Source of the DNA: Pseudomonas matsuisoli
GTDB lineage: Bacteria > Pseudomonadota > Gammaproteobacteria > Pseudomonadales > Pseudomonadaceae
Length of the DNA stretch: 64,000 bases
Direction: 5' to 3'
Assembly (NCBI RefSeq): GCF_014647635.1
Contig: NZ_BMPO01000001.1
Span: forward strand, 1 to 64,000
Made by a program: the position numbers and the translations under genes. Below the pieces are notes generated by a model. The model searched no databases. It saw only the letters and a list, made by a program, of their open reading frames with translations, and was not told the DNA's origin. Positions 63,148 through 64,000 of the stretch are shown here, in pieces; within the stretch, counting starts at the first letter, position 1; the number at the start of each line of letters is the position of its first letter.

Positions 63148-63660
63148 GTGAAAAAACTTCTCGCCTCTTTTCTTTTGGGCGGGTCGCTGCTTTTAGGCGT
63201 CAATGTTGATGCCGCAGCGTCCTATCGGATTTACCTTCAGAAAGACATCACCCCGTCCACGACACAGGCCGTCGTCGATCGCGCGATGAGCGCCCTGGGC
63301 ACACCCTACCGTTGGGGCGGCAGCACCTTGGGAAAGGGTTTTGATTGCAGTGGGCTCGTCAAATATGCATTTGGCGATGTCGACGATCTCGACCTGCCAC
63401 GCACGTCGCGTGAATTGTCCCGCTTCGATGGCCCCAAAGTCTCGCGGAGCAAGCTGAAACCTGGAGATCTACTGTTCTTTAAGATTCGCGGTCGCTCGGT
63501 CGATCATGTTGCCATCTATGTCGGTGAGGGACGCTTCATCCACGCCCCCCGCCGCGGCGCCAAAGTGCGGATCGATCGCCTCAGCAACCGCTATTGGCAA
63601 AAGCACTTCCAGCTGGCCCGCCGTGTCGTTCCGGCAGAGACACAGCTCGCGGCGAAGTAG
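63148..63660 (+). CDS. NlpC/P60 cysteine peptidase
   Basis: 170 aa from a GTG start. A signal peptide (KKLLASFLLGGSLLLGVNVD) precedes the C40 domain: ALGTPYRWGGSTLGKGFDCS with the catalytic Cys, GDLLFFKIRGRSVDHVAIYV with His, and GEGRFIHAPRRGAKVRID with a second His. Such enzymes cut peptidoglycan stem peptides in the periplasm. A hairpin follows the stop. Confidence 0.9.
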   Translation: MKKLLASFLLGGSLLLGVNVDAAASYRIYLQKDITPSTTQAVVDRAMSALGTPYRWGGSTLGKGFDCSGLVKYAFGDVDDLDLPRTSRELSRFDGPKVSRSKLKPGDLLFFKIRGRSVDHVAIYVGEGRFIHAPRRGAKVRIDRLSNRYWQKHFQLARRVVPAETQLAAK

Positions 63661-63674
63661 CGTCTGTAGCTGCT

Positions 63675-63714
63675 CAGGCTATCGCAGCGGATTGACCTCT
63701 CCTGCGATAGCCTG
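63675..63714. terminator. Hairpin between convergent genes
   Basis: CAGGCTATCGCAG and CTGCGATAGCCTG pair perfectly around 14 bases. It lies between the NlpC gene and the convergent ABC gene; no T-run, so a stabilising stem is also possible. Confidence 0.6.
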
Positions 63715-63720
63715 CAGCGT

Positions 63721-64000
63721 TTAGTCGACGCCGACGAATCCACCCGTTTGATGCGCCCATAGCCGAGCGTACAGGCCGCCCTGTTCGACCAGTTCTGCAT
63801 GGGTACCTGCCTCGACGATTCGGCCGTGATCCATCACCACCAGGCGATCCATTCGGGCGATCGTAGACAAACGGTGGGCGATCGCGATTACCGTCTTGCG
63901 CTCCATGAGCACTTCGAGGCTTTCCTGAATGGCGGCTTCCACTTCCGAATCCAGGGCGGAGGTCGCCTCATCCAGAACCAGGATGGGCGCGTTCTTCAGC
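63721..64000 (-). CDS. ABC exporter, C-terminal fragment
   Basis: Partial: the gene continues beyond the right edge. The visible 92 residues are the end of an ABC ATPase: Walker B and D-loop [19 protein letters not shown]-loop [19 protein letters not shown], and [19 protein letters not shown] at the C-terminus. The wording AHRLSTI and [16 protein letters not shown] is that of MsbA/lipid- or multidrug-type exporters with fused membrane domain. The half seen gives no substrate. Confidence 0.88.
   Translation of the reverse strand, partial: LKNAPILVLDEATSALDSEVEAAIQESLEVLMERKTVIAIAHRLSTIARMDRLVVMDHGRIVEAGTHAELVEQGGLYARLWAHQTGGFVGVD

Overview
The window looks like chromosomal DNA of a Pseudomonas/Stutzerimonas-type gammaproteobacterium. 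The base composition is GC-rich and Shine-Dalgarno sites are good. Many genes have familiar pseudomonad relatives: bauA/bauC, cvpA-purF-metZ, rmuC, oligopeptidase B, an isonitrile-hydratase relative and a PA2169-type helical bundle. Nearly every second gene border carries an inverted pair of REP sequences sharing heads such as TGTAGGAGC or GTGGGAGCGGG. All family names come from recognising protein motifs by eye; no database search was run.

Layout. 1-390 is the promoter and leader end of a leftward rRNA operon: four tandem sigma-70 promoters and a boxA. It is followed by the wreck of a NUDIX gene. 1193-4103 is bauA-bauC (beta-alanine to acetyl-CoA). 4377-9510 holds an LrgA/LrgB-type membrane pair, a LysR regulator and a YdiJ-type FAD/Fe-S 2-hydroxyacid dehydrogenase. 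9677-17881 is an accessory stretch: an orphan protein resembling part of HrpK/NolX, an InhA-type hydrolase, an FMN reductase, a lone receiver with an orphan Bug-type binding protein, a WecG/TagA glycosyltransferase, a diguanylate cyclase and small proteins. 18054-23049 has a TonB receptor and the carboxynorspermidine pathway (nspC plus its dehydrogenase). 23342-26578 is a PhnDCEE-type ABC importer. 26871-30908 has a divergent Nramp-like transporter, rmuC and a DUF4124-type protein. 30952-31091 is a MITE-like hairpin. 31329-35874 is a MacA-MacB-outer membrane factor operon.

After a REP-rich gap come an AbrB-type membrane protein, a DLH-SnoaL fusion, and a LysR gene divergent from an MHS transporter-amidase-acetylpolyamine amidohydrolase operon (40687-44252). 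Leftward housekeeping genes cvpA, purF, metZ and an SDR follow (48656 to 44524), then MoxR-GFA-VWA (48965-51461), a class II amidotransferase group and oligopeptidase B. An orphan algA/manC, small envelope or stress proteins, a HIT protein, an acetyltransferase, a GreA-like factor, an NlpC/P60 hydrolase and the cut end of an ABC exporter close the window.

Themes. Polyamine and beta-alanine chemistry recurs: bauA/bauC, nspC with its dehydrogenase, and a probable acetylpolyamine deacetylase operon. The most interesting unassigned groupings are the LrgAB-LysR-YdiJ neighbourhood, the MHS-amidase-deacetylase operon, the lone receiver plus orphan Bug protein, and the Nramp homologue that lacks its metal-site motifs. 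I did not find a defence island, prophage, CRISPR array or a clearly new multi-gene system.
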